From assembly GCA_037954665.1 (NCBI GenBank), contig JBBMOL010000562.1:94036-158035 (forward strand): DNA of 64,000 nt, written 5' to 3'. The stretch is from Laguncularia racemosa (taxonomy: Eukaryota > Streptophyta > Magnoliopsida > Myrtales > Combretaceae). Shown here piece after piece: positions 1 through 10,598 of this stretch. Within the stretch, counting starts at the first letter, position 1; every line of letters starts with the position of its first letter. The notes under the pieces were generated by a model, which did no database searches, was not told where the DNA came from, and was given only the letters and a program-made list of their open reading frames with translations. The position numbers were made by a program, and so were the translations under genes.

Positions 1-890
1 TAGGATAACCGCATGGTTCTCTTCTCTTTTGGATTTGGCTATCATATCGTCAGTGTATACTTTAACCTCTCGATGCATCATGTCATGAAGTATTGCAACC
101 ATGGCTCTCTGATACTTCGCCCCAGCATTTTTCAAACCAAAGGGCATAACTTTGTAATAAAAAGTTCCCCATGTTGTGATAAAGGTTGTTTTAGTCTTAT
201 CTTCTTCCGCCATTTTTATCTGATTATATCCTGAGAAACTATCCATAAATGAGAAGAGATGATTCCCAGTAGTATTATCTACCAAGACGTCAATTTGAGG
301 CAAAGGGAAATTATCTTTAGGCGTAGCTTGATTCAAGTCTCGGAAATCTACGCACACTCGTACTTTCCCATTCTTCTTTAGAACCGGGACTAAGTTTACT
401 ACCCATTTTGGGTAGTTTGATACCTCGATGAATCCCACGTCTAGCAGTTTCTTGACTTCCTCTTTAATCTTTAATAAGATATCAAGCCTAAATCTTCTCA
501 ATTTTTGTTTTTTAGGTTTGACATCTTCTCTTGTGGGTAGCTTGTCAACTACTATTGATTGATCGAGTCCGAGCATGTCGTCATACAACCAGGCGAATAC
601 ATCCGCATATTTAGTCAATAACTCGGTTATCTCACGCTTTTGCTTGCTGCTCAAGTTGGCTCCAATTTTAAGGTTTTTAGGCTCCTCTATGCTTCCTAGA
701 TTAACTGTCTCCATTAGCTCATCAAATGAGATCTTACCTTGTTTATGTCTTTGCCAACTTTCTTGTATCGCTTCATAGTTAAGGGTATCGCTTCTAATGG
801 TTGACCCAGCAGTATCAGAAACGATATCAATATTTTCACTACTTACTTGCGCGAAATGTCCCTGACGTTTGACAGTAAGGATTCTATGAG
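1..890 (-). pseudogene. T2 reverse transcriptase, N-terminal part (degenerate)
   Basis: The minus strand reads the pre-RT linker and the first half of a Tat-lineage RT. The same words occur as in T1: GRKxK-type linker, VNLGN with EEPKNLKIGAN, then the MPGLGQ and the FLP-rich fingers region. The part nearest position 1 corresponds to the palm just before the YVDD active site, and the catalytic box lies at about 40-60 as the complement of the DMIAKS segment. The reading frame is interrupted repeatedly. The window starts in the middle of this gene, so its length cannot be compared with the family. No product is expected. Confidence 0.7.
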
Positions 891-1447
891 GAAAGTGAGG
901 CGAGAGTATATATATAAGTAAAAGAAATGAACTGCAATTTATTGGTATTTTATTTGAGGAATTTAAACCTCATTGAAATGGTAATCACAATGGAAATTTG
1001 TTCAATAATTGTTTCCTACACTTAAGCTGACCTAGCACTATTAAGAGGATAACAAAACCAGTTGTTAAGAGCTGGATGCTGATTAGACATACAAGAGGCT
1101 GAGCCCTCATCGCTGACATTGGTTTGGATCATCCCTGGCTCTTGAATGATAGCTGGCCCCAAGAAAGTTTGTTAAAGGGGTAGAAAATTCATTTGGGTGT
1201 CATTCAGCTTCCCTTTCCTTCTGCTTCTGATACCTCTTACTTGAGCTTCTTCTTGGGAGGTAGGAACGTACCCTAATCCAAACGTCCCTTGCTGCCCCTA
1301 TTTGAACTGATGCCCCTCCTTACTCATGACCATGCTTACTTCACTGAACATTTGGAGCCCCAAATCTTCAGGACCATCCTCCCCGGTGTAGGATATAGTT
1401 GTTTCTTTGTAGATGGCATAATCCTGTTCTCCCAATACAGTAATTAT

Positions 1448-2460
1448 CTACCCATTTGCTATGAACTTAACTTTCTGGTGGAGACTCGAGGGTATAGCTC
1501 TAGTGGTAAGTATCCATGGCCTTCCTAGTCGTAGAATGAAAGGCCTTGGTATGTTGAGGACTTGGAATGAGGTGTTGAACATCTGTAGACCAATCTCTAC
1601 TGGTAAGCTAATTTCCCCTACCATCACCCTCTTGGAACCATCGAAAGCCCTAACCACTATTGAACTCGGCTTAATATTGCTCATATCAACTCTAAGTAGG
1701 TCGAGGGTGGCCAAGGGGCACACATTGAGGGAGAACCCATTGTCTATAAGAACTCGATAGACTATTGTGTCATTACATTTTACCACTATAAATAGTGGTT
1801 TTGTATGTTGGTCTCCATCCTCTCCAAGCTCTTTAGGGGAGAATGATATTTGATCCATAGTGAAGATTGAATCTGCCACATGACTCAGCTTTTCTGTTGC
1901 GATGCCTTCCGGTACCCTGACTTGTTTGAGCACCTTGAAAAGTGCTTCTCTATGAGTCTCGAATGTCGTAAGAAGGCCCATAAGTGATATTTGGGCTAAA
2001 ACTTTATTAAGCTGTTCCATGATCTTATATTCACTTGATTTGATCATCTTCGTAAATGTAGGGAGCCCTTCTTCTTCTTCCTTCTCTAATTCGGTGGTAG
2101 GCTCTTTAGTTGAGGTCTTGTTCTTGGGATCATAAATCCTTCTCGAACAGGTGATTCCTCCTATAATAGGAGACCCATCTTGATTAAGGGCCTGATAGTC
2201 AAATAGAGTTGCTTTATACCTTTTAGATGGTATTGGGACATTAAACACATACTTCTTCTTTAGAATTTTCACCTCAGTCACTTGTCCCTCATAACACCTT
2301 ATAACTATCGGCTTCAGGTCTAATTTGAACATGTTCACAAACTCATCTTTCTCCTTTAGTGGGTTGTCATCCTTTTCAAATTCAGGTCCCCACCCACTAG
2401 GCGATCCATAAACTATTGGGGTGAATGAGTAATTTACTAGGTACTCGAACCTCCCTGTGA
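1448..2460 (-). pseudogene. T2 retropepsin (aspartic protease) region
   Basis: An open stretch of 296 codons (2338-1448) encodes a retropepsin-like protease of a Tat element, preceded by about 40 more codons of the same polyprotein. The flap and active-site region reads RVLIDNGFSLNVCPLATLDL. The usual D-[ST]-G is D-N-G here, as it is in T1, so DNG seems to be the family form. The C-terminal hydrophobic-glycine motif reads ILRLGRPWI, equivalent to the LLGRPWI common to plant retropepsins. An acidic run of glutamates lies about 75 residues in. The domain is the longest uninterrupted coding piece of T2. Confidence 0.8.
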
Positions 2461-4122
2461 TTCACCTAAGGTATCGACCATCAGATCTCTAGCTAGCCAC
2501 CTCTTCTTCATCTGTGATTTAAGGGCTTTATTTGAGGCTTGGTGTGGGCAATTTTCTTGTTGTGCTATCGTCTTTACCTATTTTTGGGACTTCTTTAATT
2601 TGGAGTCTGGCTCTTCGGATGTGATCATGTTGACCGTAGGCTTGTGGTTGGGTAGTGGATTAGTGATGACATTGGGTGTTGGTCTATTGACAAAATCCAA
2701 TTATACTATCCATGCATCGATCAGGTCTTGGATTTTTGTTTTGGAGCCTCCAACATCTATCTGTGGAATGCCCCTCTTGTCTCATATGGTACTTGCATTT
2801 AAGGTTCGGATCAAAGTTCCTTGGCTTGTACCGATCGTTAGGGATCTCAAAGCTGATTAGATTATCTACTCATAATCAAGCAAAGACTTGGCTAAGGGAG
2901 ATAGGTATTGGAGTGAATTGTCTTACAACTCTCGTAGCTTGGGTCTGATTCACTAACGACTACTGGATTAAGGAGTTCGCTGCTTGGAATGTTACACTAG
3001 ACCTAACTCTTTCAACCCTACTGGAATTAACCGTGCTGACAGTAGATTCCTTAGTTTTGCTACCTCCCATGGGTCTTAGAGATGACGCAACTTTAGGAGG
3101 GTCAACAATCTGGAGTTTCCTAGATGTAATGGAAATCTCTATTCGGCATCCCACTGCCACTACCTCTGCGAAGCTGGATGATGTCTATCCTACCAAGTAT
3201 GTGAAATAAGTCTTTTCCAAAGTGTTGAAAAATATAAATGTCAACTCTTTCTCTAAAATTGAGGTTGTCACCCTGGCAGCTTGAGCCCTTCAATGCTAGG
3301 AGTTTTCTTTGAAGGATTCATTGTGTCTCTTTCGAAGGCTTCCCAGGTCCATTACCGAAGGGGCAACTTCAATGTTGAATTTGTATTGCTCGTAAAATGC
3401 ACGAGCGAGTCTTTCCCAAGTATTGACTTGTTTGAAATCTAAGTATACGTATCAGATGAGAGGAAGACCTATGAGGTTGTCCAAGAAGGTTTAGACCATG
3501 AGTTGGTCATATTGGGCATATTTGCTCATTTTTCGCATGTATAGCCTTATATGCATCTTAGGATATCCAGTGCCATCATATTTTTCAAACTTCGGGACTT
3601 TGAACTTTTCTGGATAGGCTTCTTCCCCATAGACTAGTAGACTGGTGATGCCGGTCTACTCGAAGTTGTCAAGTCCTTCCAAGGTCTTCATTTTGTCAGC
3701 CAGTTGTTGGAAGAGCTTCTTTTCTATCTCCTTTTATCTATCCTCCATTTCCTTTTTTATATCATTCGAGGTTGGACCAAGATTGACCTTCAGTTCATAT
3801 TCGAATGCTGGGTAGAGATAGGAGTTGATTTCCTCATATCCTAGCAACTGATTCTCCATTGCCTTTCCCTTTCGAGCTCCTGGATGTTCTTCATGAGTAG
3901 GTTAGGTGGTGTGAAGGAGGCCAATGCTTTCTATCAAGAGGTGGATGCAACCAGTTGTTGGACCATTTGTTCTAGGGATACGATCCTTGGGTCTGAGGTG
4001 GCATCTGCACTGGTGTTATCATGATGGTTGTTGTTGTTTCCACTACTTGCCATCTTGGTTTTGGAGCGGGTGTAGATTGGACTCCTTAGAGGGTTTGGTT
4101 GTTTGGGAGCTATTTTTGACAC
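2461..4122 (-). pseudogene. T2 Gag (capsid and zinc knuckle), degenerate
   Basis: The N-terminus starts at an ATG at 4053 (an in-frame GTG lies at 4122) and is rich in N, H and S. Further on, a capsid-like stretch around 3450-3180 reads in pieces as WERLARAFYEQYKFN and APSVMDLGSL, typical of retrotrans_gag in Tat elements. It is followed by SSFAEVVAVGCRIE near 3180. A zinc-knuckle-like C-x2-H with GHSTDRC lies near 2770-2830. Several stops and frameshifts break it. Gag would form the virus-like particle that packages element RNA; this copy cannot. Confidence 0.7.
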
Positions 4123-4373
4123 CTGGTAAGCATTTTTTAGCTAATGTATGTATGTAAATATGATGGATGTATCATATAGATGATTAAGAGAAAAGGGGGA
4201 CCAGCAACTAATTAATGATATAATACTGAAATTTTATTTTATTAATATTGCAAAATTTGGAGTTTGATACTTTGAAAGCATGAAAAAGGAAAGATACAAT
4301 ATTGGTCTATTTCCTAATTCCTAGTCTTCTTTTTCTTTGGCTGCCTAGGCGTCGGTTCTCCTTCGATGATAGC

Positions 4374-5172
4374 TTATAATTCTCTGATTCTTGCCTGAGT
4401 CTTCTCTAGTTGAGCTTCTAAGGCTTTATTTCTCAGGTTAGACTCCTTGACTCTATTTTTCCAGAAATCCTTTTTGTAGTCTACAGCTTCAAAGTAGACT
4501 TCCATTCGAGCTCTGACCTGTTCCATGTAAGTTCTCAGTCCTGGACCTATGTTATTTGGCACAGGTTGAGTGACATTCGAGACTCGATACGCCCTTTCTC
4601 CTGTTTGGTATAATTGGTTGATCATGAAATCTCTTATAGCTCGATGCTTGCCTACTTTACCATCCAGGTCTCCAAGGTCTACATTAGGGCTCTCAATTCG
4701 AGCTTCCCATAAGGCTTTGACCTTTACTAGTTTAGCGATCTTCTCAGCCACCAACAGACTCGGATCTTAGTATTCAAATGTGATTCCCTCAAACGGTGGT
4801 TTGTAAACTATGTCTTGGATAGTACTAAATTGATGGACCACCGAGTTTAGATGATAACCTGTGCACCCATTGATGCCAATCAATGGAACAGCTTAAAGGT
4901 TCCTGTATGTTAGGATGACCTTACTGCAATAGCTTTACCTAGCAGTCTAGAGGATGTCGTTGGTATTGAAACCTTTAAGTACTTCTACCTAACCATGGCT
5001 GGTAAGATCGTCGGGCAGCTTCATCCTCTTTTTGCAAGAATCCACAAGGGCTACTTGCTCAACTACTGCGCAGTAAGAAAGTCACTCCTGCCAAGTCTCG
5101 GATAAAGTCCCTAAATCAAGGATCAAGTGGAGGTGGTTAGCTAGAGACCCAACAGTCAGTACCCTAGGAAAA
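4374..5172 (-). pseudogene. T2 ORF1-like upstream ORF, 5'-truncated
   Basis: A 126-codon open segment (4754-4374) with coiled-coil-like C-terminus (EAQLEKTQARIREL) is continued upstream, through several stops, by a recognisable frame reading VGSLANHLHLILDLGTLSETW near 5150-5080. It lies 250 bp upstream of gag in the same orientation, which is where Ogre-type elements carry their extra ORF1 of unknown function. I do not recognise a defined enzymatic domain. The N-terminal part is lost at the junction with T1 near 5172. The 4123-4373 interval between it and gag shows nothing I can name. Confidence 0.5.
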
Positions 5173-6190
5173 GCACTTGGGAGATTTGAATATCTAGTGA
5201 ATTACTCTTTCATCCCAACTGAGTATAGGCCATCTAGTGGATGGGGGCTCGAGTTTGAAAAAGTAGACAACCCACTAAAGGAAAAAGTGGAGTTCGTGAA
5301 CATGATTAAATCGGACCAAAAACCGATAGTCGTAAAGTGCTACAAGGGACAACCTACTGAGGTGCAAATCCCAAAAAGGAGATATTCAATATCCCAATAC
5401 CCTAAAAAAGGTATAAGGCGGCACCTTTCAACTATCAAGCCCTCGAACAGGAGAGACCTCCCATCATAGGAGGAATCACCCGCTCTAGGAGAATTTATGA
5501 CCCTAAATACAAGATCTCAACCGAAGAGCCTAACACTGAGGTAAAGAAAGAGGAAGAAGAGGGGCTCTCAACATTCATGAAAATGGTCAAAGTAAGCGAA
5601 TACAAGATCATGGAACAACTTAACGAGGTTCTAGCCTAGATATCACTTATGGGCCTCCTCACAACGTCTAAGCCTCATAGGGAAGCACTCTTCAAAGTAC
5701 GCAAACAGGTCATGGTACCAGAGGGCATCACAATAGAGAAGTTGAGCCATGTGGCATATTCAATCTTCACCATGGATTAGATATCTTTCTCTCTTGAAGA
5801 GTTAGGAGAAGACGGAGACCAACACACGAAACCACTGTTCATAGTGATAAAATGCAATAACACAATTATCTCTAGAGTACTCATAGATAACGGATCTTCT
5901 CTTAACGTATGCCCTTTGGCCACCCTTGACCTACTAGGGGTCAATGCAAGCGACATCAAGCCAAGCTCGATAGTGGTTAAGGCCTTCAATGGGTCCAAGA
6001 GAGAAATAGTGGGGGAAATTAACTAGCTAGTAGAGATTGGTCCACAGATGTTCTACGTCTCCTTCCAAGTTCACGACATTCCAAGGTCTTTCAATCTACT
6101 ATTGGGAAGGCCGTGGATATATACCGCTGGAGCCATACCCTCAAGTCTACATCAGAAGGTCAAGTTCATAGCAAATGGACAGATCATCAC
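5173..6190 (+). pseudogene. T1 retropepsin region
   Basis: Translated in segments this aligns with the T2 protease almost residue for residue: it starts in the PSSGWGLEFEKVDNP segment, passes an acidic stretch, then carries SRVLIDNGSSLNVCPLATL (about 5872-5930) with the active-site D-N-G-S, and ends near 6190 with LHQKVKFIANG. Stops (for example near 5638, 5780 and 6024) and a frameshift around 5390 break it. In the living element this enzyme would cut the Gag-Pol polyprotein. The codons upstream of 5173 that should encode Gag are replaced by inverted T2 sequence. Confidence 0.75.
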
Positions 6191-6199
6191 CGTGCTGGG

Positions 6200-7593
6200 A
6201 GAGTAAGATTATGCCATTTATGAAGAGATCGCCATACCCTACATCGAGGAAGACGGTTCCGAAGACTTTGGTCTCAAAATATTCAACGAGGTGAGTGTGG
6301 TAACTAGTAAAGAGGGCCATCAGTTCAAAGAAGGACAACAAAGGACATTTAGGCTAGGGTACGATCCAACATCCCAAAAAGAGGCACAACCAAGGGGTAT
6401 TAGGGGTAGAAAGAAAGAGAAGCCTAGAGATACCCGAATGCATTTTCCACCCCTCCAACAATCATTCAAGCAAGAAACTACTGTTCAAGAGCCAAGGATA
6501 AGTGAAACCGACAACAACAATGAAGACTTGACCTCCCGCACGTCTGATCAACATCCAGCTCTTAACAATTGGTTCTATTATCCTATTAATAGCACTAGGT
6601 CAACTCAAGGATATGAACAATTATTAAACAAATTTCTATTATGATTATTTTTCAGATTCAATAAATTACAACTTATTCCTTTTGCTCATATATACATGCT
6701 CTCGCTCCACATTACCCATAAATTCCCTACTGTCGAACGTCAGGGACATTTCGCGCAGGTAAGTAATGAAAACACTGATATCGTTTCCAACACTGCTAGG
6801 TCAGCCGTTGGAAGCGATGTCCTTAACCACAAAATGATACAAGAAAATTGGCAAAAGCATGAACAAAGTAAAATCTCAATCGACGAGCCAATGGAGACAG
6901 TAAATCTAGGAAACACTGAGGAACCCAAAAACCTCAAGATCGGGGCCAATTTGAGTGACAAGTAAAAGCGTAAGATAATCGAGCTGTTAACTGAATATGC
7001 AGATGTATTAGCCTAGTCATATGGCGACATGCCAGGACTCGGCCAGTCGATAGTAGTTCACAAGCTTCCTACGAGGGAAGATGTCAAACCTAAAAAACAA
7101 AAATTGAGAAGATTTAAGCCTGAAATCTTACTAAAGATTAAAGAGGAAGTCAAAAAGCTACTAAAAGTGGGATTCATTGAGGTGTCAAACTACCTAGAAT
7201 GGGTAGAAAATATAGTACCCGTTCTAAAAAAGAATGGGAAAGTATGAGTATACATAGACTTCCGAGACTTAAATCAAGCTATGCCAAAAGACAACTTCCC
7301 TCTACCTCACATCGATGTCCTGGTAAATAATACCGTAGGGAACCATCTCTTCTCATTTATGGATGGTTTCTCAGGATATAATCAAATAAAAATGGTTGAA
7401 GAAGATAAAACTAAAACAACCTTTATCACGACATGGGGAACTTTCTATTATAAAGGTATGCCTTTCGGTTTGAAAAACGCCAGGGCAACATATCAAAGGG
7501 CCATGGTCGCGATACTTCATGACATGATGCATCGAGAGGTGGAAGTATACGTGGATGACATGATAGCCAAGTCTAAAGGAGAAGAAAGCCATG
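6200..7593 (+). pseudogene. T1 protease-RT linker and RT fingers/palm, interrupted by A1
   Basis: From 6291 a hydrophilic linker of 117 codons runs to a stop at 6644. The RT module then resumes with VNLGNTEEPKNLKIGANLSD (to 6960), MPGLGQSIVVHKLPTR (7029) and the RT proper. The RT shows FRDLNQAMPKDNFPLPHIDV, MPFGLKNA and the catalytic YVDDM at about 7548-7563. A TGA near 7245 and stops near 6963 and 7014 disrupt it. At 7593 the gene stops at the CCATG target duplication and resumes past A1 at 19323. TTTTTCAG at about 6648-6656 and CAGGTAAGT near 6757 could be splice signals, since Ogre elements have an intron between protease and RT. Confidence 0.8.
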
Positions 7594-9229
7594 TGATGGG
7601 TGTCGAATCTAACAAAAATAAAACCTACTCCTAGACAATTATATGATTTGCATATAGTGGTGAGTAAGGTTGAATCCACAGGGATTGGTTAAAGATATTT
7701 CTATTCAAAGGGCATAAAGAGGAAAAGAAAATGAGGGGGGTTTTGTTTGTGAATTAAAATAAAGTCGAAACAAGATAATAGAATCGTATATTGATAAAAA
7801 CCTAGCCAAATGAATCAAGATAGTTTAATTCTAGGAATTGATCATCGATGCAAATGTTTTCTATTCTTATTTCTAGATAAACTGGTTATGGTTATTAACA
7901 AGCTCTAACAACCTATCTCTCCGTACTTCCTCGATAATCAAGAGAAGCTCTTTGATTATTTCTCTTATCGATTAGACAACCCTAGACAAGAGCTTAGGAT
8001 TTAATCTACCAATAGTATTAAAAACTAGAGAAACCACCAATTCATGCCAGTAGATTATAACATAACCTATTTAAACATGATCATACACCTCCATAACATG
8101 AATTTGATCATCTCTTTTATAACCAAACATGTTATTGTATCACTAACACTAGAACAATCAAACAATTATGGATTTGACGTGCTAGTTGACAATATATTAA
8201 CTTGCTAATTGAGTAGAAGAGCTCCAATTCAAACTAATCAACAAGGATAATAATGACAAGACGATCAGAAGATTTATGAATATCCAAAAACAAAGAATAG
8301 AATAAATACAAGTCAATTAGACCTCACAATTCATAGAGAATTAAATATCTATGACCCTTTGGCTAGAAAAGTAGCTTAGCTACACATGTTCATCAATAAA
8401 ACGAAAATAAAAAGTAGAAACATGATGAACCCGGTTGCCTGCTCTGCCTCCAAGGTTCTTCAAGATCCAGAGATTCAAGTTTAAAGATTAAAAGTTGCCC
8501 TCACCCTCTAGGGTTGGTTCTATTTATATTGTTAGAGGGATGGCATGTGATCTTTTGCTAGCAAGATACGAAAATATCTTTCCTTTTCCAAGTAGATTTC
8601 GAGAAGTGAATATTCATCCACCTGGCACGCCTTACCATACGGCCGTGGGTCAAGCCGGGCCATCCTCTGTGCATATTTCACGTATCATCTTCCGTGTCCA
8701 GTGTGTACCACGGCTCCACCCACGGCTAGATTTCCAACCGTGCCTTCCTCTGTGCATAATCAACAAGTCTTCATCCTTGTCCAGTGTGTACCACGGTCTA
8801 CACCACGGCTAGATCCTAGGTCGTGCCTTCATCTGTCAAAGTTCCACAATTTCTTCTCCTTGGCACGTCTAGCTTCCACTACGGCTTCAAGCACGGTTGC
8901 TCCCACGGCTGCCACCACGGCCGTGCCTTAAGCCGTGTCTCTCTTTCTCCTGTAGTATGTAGCACGGTTTACAACATGGCCAGATCTCAAACCGTGCCTC
9001 CTTCTAGACAGATACATGCTCATGTGCTTTCCTCCGGTGGTGTAATTCCTTATCTTGATCCAAGTTGTAGATGACTTCTCTAATATACTTGAATTAGCAT
9101 CCTTGACTCCATTTAACTTGATTTATCACCATAATAGAATTAAGTACCATTTCTTTATGATTTCTATAAAATCAATAATAATTTAACACAATTTATACTA
9201 TAAAGATTGAGTATAAAATGGCTCTATCA
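7594..9229 (-). repeat. A1 3' LTR
   Basis: The LTR is 1636 bp. On the minus strand it begins TGATAGAGCC and ends GACACCCATCA. A TATA box (TATAAATA on the minus strand) lies at 8521-8528. The U3 side (8590-9010) is crowded with CACGG/CCGTG words. The several plus-strand ORFs over 8495-9074 are by-products of this GC-rich repeat and not genes. Confidence 0.92.
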
Positions 9230-9252
9230 AATTCCCCCACACTTAAACTCTT
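9230..9252 (-). promoter_or_regulatory. A1 polypurine tract
   Basis: On the minus strand the sequence AAGTGTGGGGGAATT directly precedes the LTR start TGATAG. A purine run at this position is the primer for plus-strand DNA synthesis. A2 has the equivalent AAGTGTGGGAGAATT. Confidence 0.8.
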
Positions 9253-10546
9253 GCTTGTCCTCAAGCAATTGCATCAAATCAATTGAGAAATTTGTCATAG
9301 ATTATACAAACTTTCTTTTCATCATTCCAAGCATCTATTCATTTGCAATTCATGACTTGTAATTTCAATGTCTACTACTTCAACCAAACTGGTTTCCTGT
9401 GATCAAATTACCATGGAAAAAATTTAATAGCTAATCTAAACAAAACAAACATTAATCCTTATGTTTAGCAAAAGAATTTTTATTCTAAAAGTAAATACTT
9501 AATCCACTAAGGAAAAACACCCAATTAAACTTCATTGGATATTATCAAACATATAATCCTTGCAACATAAAGCATATAGAATCAACTCTTTCCATAGATT
9601 TTCTCCCTTTTCTATTATAAGTCTTGTTTTATTCAATGAATGTTTACATTCATGTTCTTTTGATTTATTCAAGCATCTATTTTGATGGGTTTTTGCCCGC
9701 TTCTTTTCATGATCTTTCGCCTTTTCTCCTTTATCGTTATAGTGAGTTCATTGAGTCGGCACATCCCGAGCTTGTCACTCAAGTGACCGGGTTTTGAGAT
9801 ACCCCTACGGACTCTTCCTCACTCTAACATTCAAGTTTGAATACTCTTAACTCAATTAGTTGAATCATTGGAGTAATGGCTATGCTTGGTTTTTTTTTTT
9901 TTAAGTGTTATGATTGCTTTACAAACAACTTGAAAGAGTATACAATAGCTAATATAACCTAAAGTAAACTTGTTTATTTTTCACTTAGGGACTTGACTTA
10001 CTCTTAGACTTCCAATTCTAAAGCTAAATACAAGGTAAATTTGTTTCTTAAAGATTTCACTACTTAATTCTAACCATGTATTCTAATCACAGCAGTAGGT
10101 GAGTAAAGCATTTGAACAAGTCAATTTCACCTTTTGTAGATGCTTATTACAACATTTAGTACAATCTCCAGTTTTCGTGATAATTTTGAAAAAATTTGGC
10201 TTAAAATTGCTTAAGGACAAACATTCAAAGTATGGACCAATTCTCTATTCTCTATATTTTATTATCCTCTCCCCCACACTTAGCTTGAACAGTGTCCTCA
10301 CTGTTCCTAATTTTTCACAATTGAAGAGGAATTAACAACTCAAGGAACATTAGAGAATAAGAGAAAGGAAATATTGGTACTTCCTTAGAATTGGAGTTCT
10401 CCCTTTAAGCTCTGGAAAGTGTCATCTGATTATGTGAATTCTTGCTGCAGCTAATCCAAAGAGTTCAAAACTACACTAAAATCAAAACGAAACTAAAACA
10501 AACCAAAACTAAAGCAAAACAAAACTAAAAGACTTTTTTTTTTTTA
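9253..10546 (-). other. A1 3' noncoding region
   Basis: This stretch between coding end and polypurine tract carries no ORF of note. It is collinear with the same region of A2 (37590-38890) and, in blocks, with C (60610-62280). The best block is 9733-9880: on the minus strand it reads GAGTTAAGAGTATTC, then TAGAGTGAGGAAGAGTCCGT and GACTCAATGAACTCACTATA. It includes the inverted repeat GTCACTTGAGTGAC. A T-run lies at 9891-9902. Confidence 0.75.
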
Positions 10547-10598
10547 CATGGGTTACCTCCCATGAAGCGCCTTTCTTTAACGTCTTTGGCTAGACATT
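10547..10598 (-). other. A1 twin hairpins downstream of coding region
   Basis: On the minus strand, stem 1 is AATGTCT, loop AGCCAA, AGACGTT (one G-U pair). A spacer AAAGAAAGGCGCTT follows, then stem 2 CATGGG, loop AGGTAA, CCCATG. Both hairpins also occur in A2 and C at the same place; see the finding on covariation. The 3' end of the A1 reading frame overlaps stem 1. Confidence 0.75.

Larger units (their letters stand above)
1..5172 (-). mobile_element. T2: Tat/Ogre-like Ty3/gypsy element, 5' two-thirds, minus strand
   Basis: Reading right to left, the order is ORF1 (5172-4374), gag (about 4053-2460), protease (2340-1448) and the start of RT (about 880 to the window edge). An extra ORF ahead of gag is the known layout of Ogre-type Tat elements. 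The protease and RT parts are the same family as T1, whose protein matches closely over the protease. The element continues off the left edge, so its integrase and 3' LTR are not visible. Its 5' LTR is missing because the head-to-head junction with T1 near 5172 cuts through ORF1. Many frames are broken, so this is an old inactive copy. Confidence 0.8.

Noticed and set aside
1..16. Exact match of the window start to T1 at 19320-19335, suggesting an insertion boundary at position 1
   Set aside because: T2 simply continues off the window; the coincidence with the A1 insertion site in T1 has no independent support.
8495..9074. Three overlapping plus-strand ORFs (and their twins at 18595-19162)
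   Set aside because: They lie in the U3 of A1 LTRs, run opposite to the element, and arise from CCGTG-rich repeats; no domain.
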